The notes under the pieces: model-generated
What the model saw: the letters and a program-made list of their open reading frames with translations, nothing else
The model's database searches: none
Told to the model about the DNA's origin: nothing
In this document: positions 5,995 through 7,055 of the stretch, piece by piece
Numbering within the stretch: the stretch's first letter is position 1
Layout: each line of letters opens with the position of its first letter
Program-made: the position numbers and the translations under genes
Assembly: GCA_963579905.1 (NCBI GenBank)
Contig: CAUZIZ010000228.1
Coordinates: 1 to 7,055 of the forward strand
From: CAUZIZ01 sp963579905
GTDB taxonomy: Bacteria > Acidobacteriota > UBA6911 > RPQK01 > JAJDTT01
DNA length: 7,055 bases
Reading direction: 5' to 3'

Positions 5995-6613
5995 AGGGAA
6001 TTTGTTTGTGATCAGCGGACCTTCGGGTGCGGGAAAGACCAGTCTCGGCCTCAAGTTGGTGAATGAAGAAGCTAGTCTTCACTTTTCGGTGAGCTATACC
6101 ACTCGAAGACCTCGTCGCGTCGAGACGCACGGGGTCGAGTATTTCTTCGTCTCTGAAGATGATTTCAAGGGAATGGTGTCTCGTGGGGACTTTCTGGAAC
6201 ATGCTCTCGTCCATGGCAACTACTACGGGACCAGCCATAATCACGTTCTTTCGGCGTTGGACTCGGGAGAGGATGTGCTGCTCGATATCGATGTGCAGGG
6301 TGCCTTACAGATCATGGAGTTGAGGCAGATACCTGATGCCGTTACGGTGTTCGTGCTCCCTCCCTCTCGGCAGGTGTTGGAGCAGCGACTCAAGAAGCGG
6401 GGGCTGGATGACGTCGGCGCGATTGAGGCGAGGTTGCGTAGAGCAGAGGAGGAGATCGCACTCTTCGGTCGCTATCAATACGTTATAATCAACGACGATT
6501 TTAAACGGGCGTCGCTTGAGCTGAGATCTATCATCCAATCGGCGCGTGCGTCGATGAGGAGCAGGTCCGCTGAGGCTGAGCAAGTGCTTAAAACTTTCAA
6601 GGAGATTGAATGA
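5987..6613 (+). CDS. gmk: Guanylate kinase
   Basis: Guanylate kinase phosphorylates GMP (and dGMP) to GDP with ATP, an essential cytoplasmic step towards GTP, dGTP and (p)ppGpp. The 208-residue protein matches the usual bacterial length. The P-loop GPSGAGKT is at 11-18. The GMP-binding segment SYTTRRPRRVETHGVEYFF (36-54) supplies R40 and R43. E71 and Y80 (GNYYGTS) match the GMP-contact residues, and DIDVQGA (100-106) is the conserved core. RLKKRGLDD (134-142) and RLRRAEEEI (149-157) form the lid region. The start is TTG 5987, chosen because MSKGNLFVISGPSG aligns with known N-termini and CAGGTG lies upstream; no ATG is available in frame before the P-loop. Its first 8 nt overlap the end of yicC, and its TGA overlaps the rpoZ start as ATGA, so translational coupling is likely. 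Complete. Confidence 0.96.
   Translation: MSKGNLFVISGPSGAGKTSLGLKLVNEEASLHFSVSYTTRRPRRVETHGVEYFFVSEDDFKGMVSRGDFLEHALVHGNYYGTSHNHVLSALDSGEDVLLDIDVQGALQIMELRQIPDAVTVFVLPPSRQVLEQRLKKRGLDDVGAIEARLRRAEEEIALFGRYQYVIINDDFKRASLELRSIIQSARASMRSRSAEAEQVLKTFKEIE
6599..6604 (+). promoter_or_regulatory. Ribosome binding site of rpoZ
   Basis: AAGGAG lies inside the last gmk codons, 5 nt before ATG 6610. This strong site fixes the rpoZ start although it overlaps the gmk stop. Confidence 0.8.
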
Positions 6614-6861
6614 TCATCAAGATACCGAAAGAATATGACAGTAAGTTCCGCTTCGTCCTGGTCGCAGCAGAGCGAGCCAAGCAGGTTCAGAACGGAGCTC
6701 CGAGGCGCATCGAGGTTGAATCTGGAAAGTCTGCCTTTGTCGGAATCCGGGAGGCAGAGAAGAATCTGGTGAAGTGGGAGATTCTGGAAGAAGAGAGCGA
6801 AGACGCCCTCGACCTGCTCGAACCCGAGGGAGACGAGAAACAGGCTGACGACGAACCCTAA
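6610..6861 (+). CDS. rpoZ: DNA-directed RNA polymerase omega subunit
   Basis: An 83-residue protein matching omega, which clamps the beta-prime subunit during RNA polymerase assembly and in several bacteria forms part of a ppGpp site. SKFRFVLVAAERAKQVQNGAPRR (11-33) corresponds to the conserved NRF-LVL-AA-RARQ helix, and SAFVGIREAEKNLVKWEIL (41-59) to the TVIALREIEEGLI segment of E. coli omega. The N-terminal MIIKIPKEYD replaces the common MARVTVEDC-type opening. The C-terminal tail (59-82) is strongly acidic, as is frequent. The ATG overlaps the gmk stop as ATGA and has a strong AAGGAG. It is the last gene of the probable msbA-yicC-gmk-rpoZ run; its TAA stop is also the first three bases of the downstream repeat. 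The assignment rests on motif plus position beside gmk. Confidence 0.92.
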   Translation: MIIKIPKEYDSKFRFVLVAAERAKQVQNGAPRRIEVESGKSAFVGIREAEKNLVKWEILEEESEDALDLLEPEGDEKQADDEP

Positions 6862-6909
6862 GCTGAAACTTGAACGATTCGTCGGAACGTCGGAACGTCG
6901 CACGTCTCT
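6859..6909 (+). repeat. Stop-abutting intergenic repeat, copy 2 (after rpoZ), with tandem GTCGGAAC
   Basis: It starts with the rpoZ TAA: TAAGCTGAAA, a 7-base extra block, GATTC, then GTCGGAAC (6881-6888), GTCGGAAC (6889-6896), a degenerate GTCGCAC, and GTCTCT. The blocks follow the same order as at 3051-3080, where only one 8-base unit is present. Confidence 0.65.
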
Positions 6910-7055
6910 GCTCCTGGGAAAGCGCGGTGAGCGGTTCCTACGGAAACTTTGAATGGCGAGGTGATCATGAAGAATCGCCAGATGACAGAGCCGTGACCGT
7001 CAGGGAGCGGGCCCTGATCAGGGGCCGAACCTGGCAGCTCCGCCTTGGAAGTTTC
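6910..7055 (+). other. Trailing region, possible start of a further gene; function unknown
   Basis: A plus-strand frame containing GTG 6993 is open from before 6900 to the end of the window. The stretch from GTG 6993 reads VTVRERALIRGRTWQLRLGSF, which I do not recognise. ATG 6967, preceded by GGCGAGG, opens only an 8-codon frame ending at TGA 6991-6995. A nested palindrome occupies 7004-7041: outer arms GGAGC and GCTCC, inner CCCTGATCAGGG at 7012-7023. This could be RNA structure between rpoZ and the next gene or coding sequence cut by the window edge. No tRNA or known ncRNA is evident. Confidence 0.3.

Noticed and set aside
6475..6903. Minus-strand frame of 142 codons opposite gmk and rpoZ
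   Set aside because: Both plus-strand genes are firmly identified; the antisense product is a hydrophobic shadow with no motif.
6910..7055. tmRNA, SRP RNA, RNase P RNA or tRNA at the right end
   Set aside because: I compared by eye with conserved segments of these RNAs and found no match; only generic palindromes are present.

Overview
The window looks like chromosomal DNA of a Gram-negative (diderm), moderately GC-rich bacterium. An MsbA-like lipid flippase implies an outer membrane. The cluster yicC-gmk-rpoZ, the short omega subunit with a diverged N-terminus, and intergenic spacers built from AACCTG / GAAACTTG / GGAACGTC words resemble Acidobacteriota as I remember them. I hold that phylum only as a moderate-confidence inference; a gmk or rpoZ tree would settle it.

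Left part (1-2162). Positions 1-243 are AT-rich with no gene I can support. Two minus-strand genes follow. The upstream one (1120-2088) is an intact PhyH-family Fe(II)/2-oxoglutarate dioxygenase. The downstream one (244-984) is a class II HpcH/HpaI aldolase interrupted by an in-frame TGA at codon 70, the position of the catalytic arginine in E. coli HpaI. It is otherwise collinear and full length. The 134-nt spacer between the two genes is mostly a large imperfect inverted repeat.

Middle (2163-3295). An extended-SDR protein of the RmlD type (dTDP-4-dehydrorhamnose reductase-like) is transcribed divergently from the dioxygenase. The 74-nt divergent region holds a plausible sigma70 promoter for the dioxygenase, with an inverted repeat around its -10 box. 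After the SDR come a stop-abutting repeat element, a C(UUCG)G hairpin and a short reading frame with a strong Shine-Dalgarno sequence. That frame ends 10 nt before the likely start of the next gene.

Right part (3296-6861). Four plus-strand genes are tightly packed and probably cotranscribed: msbA-like ABC flippase, yicC endoribonuclease-like, gmk (guanylate kinase) and rpoZ (RNA polymerase omega). Spacing is 41 nt, then an 8-nt overlap, then a 4-nt ATGA overlap. Gmk makes GDP, a precursor of GTP and (p)ppGpp, and omega is a ppGpp-binding partner of RNA polymerase in several bacteria. The grouping therefore joins envelope lipid export, RNA turnover and nucleotide/transcription functions. Positions 6862-7055 carry a second copy of the stop-abutting repeat and possibly the start of another gene.

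I see no CRISPR array, transposase, tRNA, rRNA or recognisable defence system. The most notable signals are the stop codon at the aldolase active-site arginine, the repeat elements fused to stop codons, and the unusual 5' end of the msbA-like gene.
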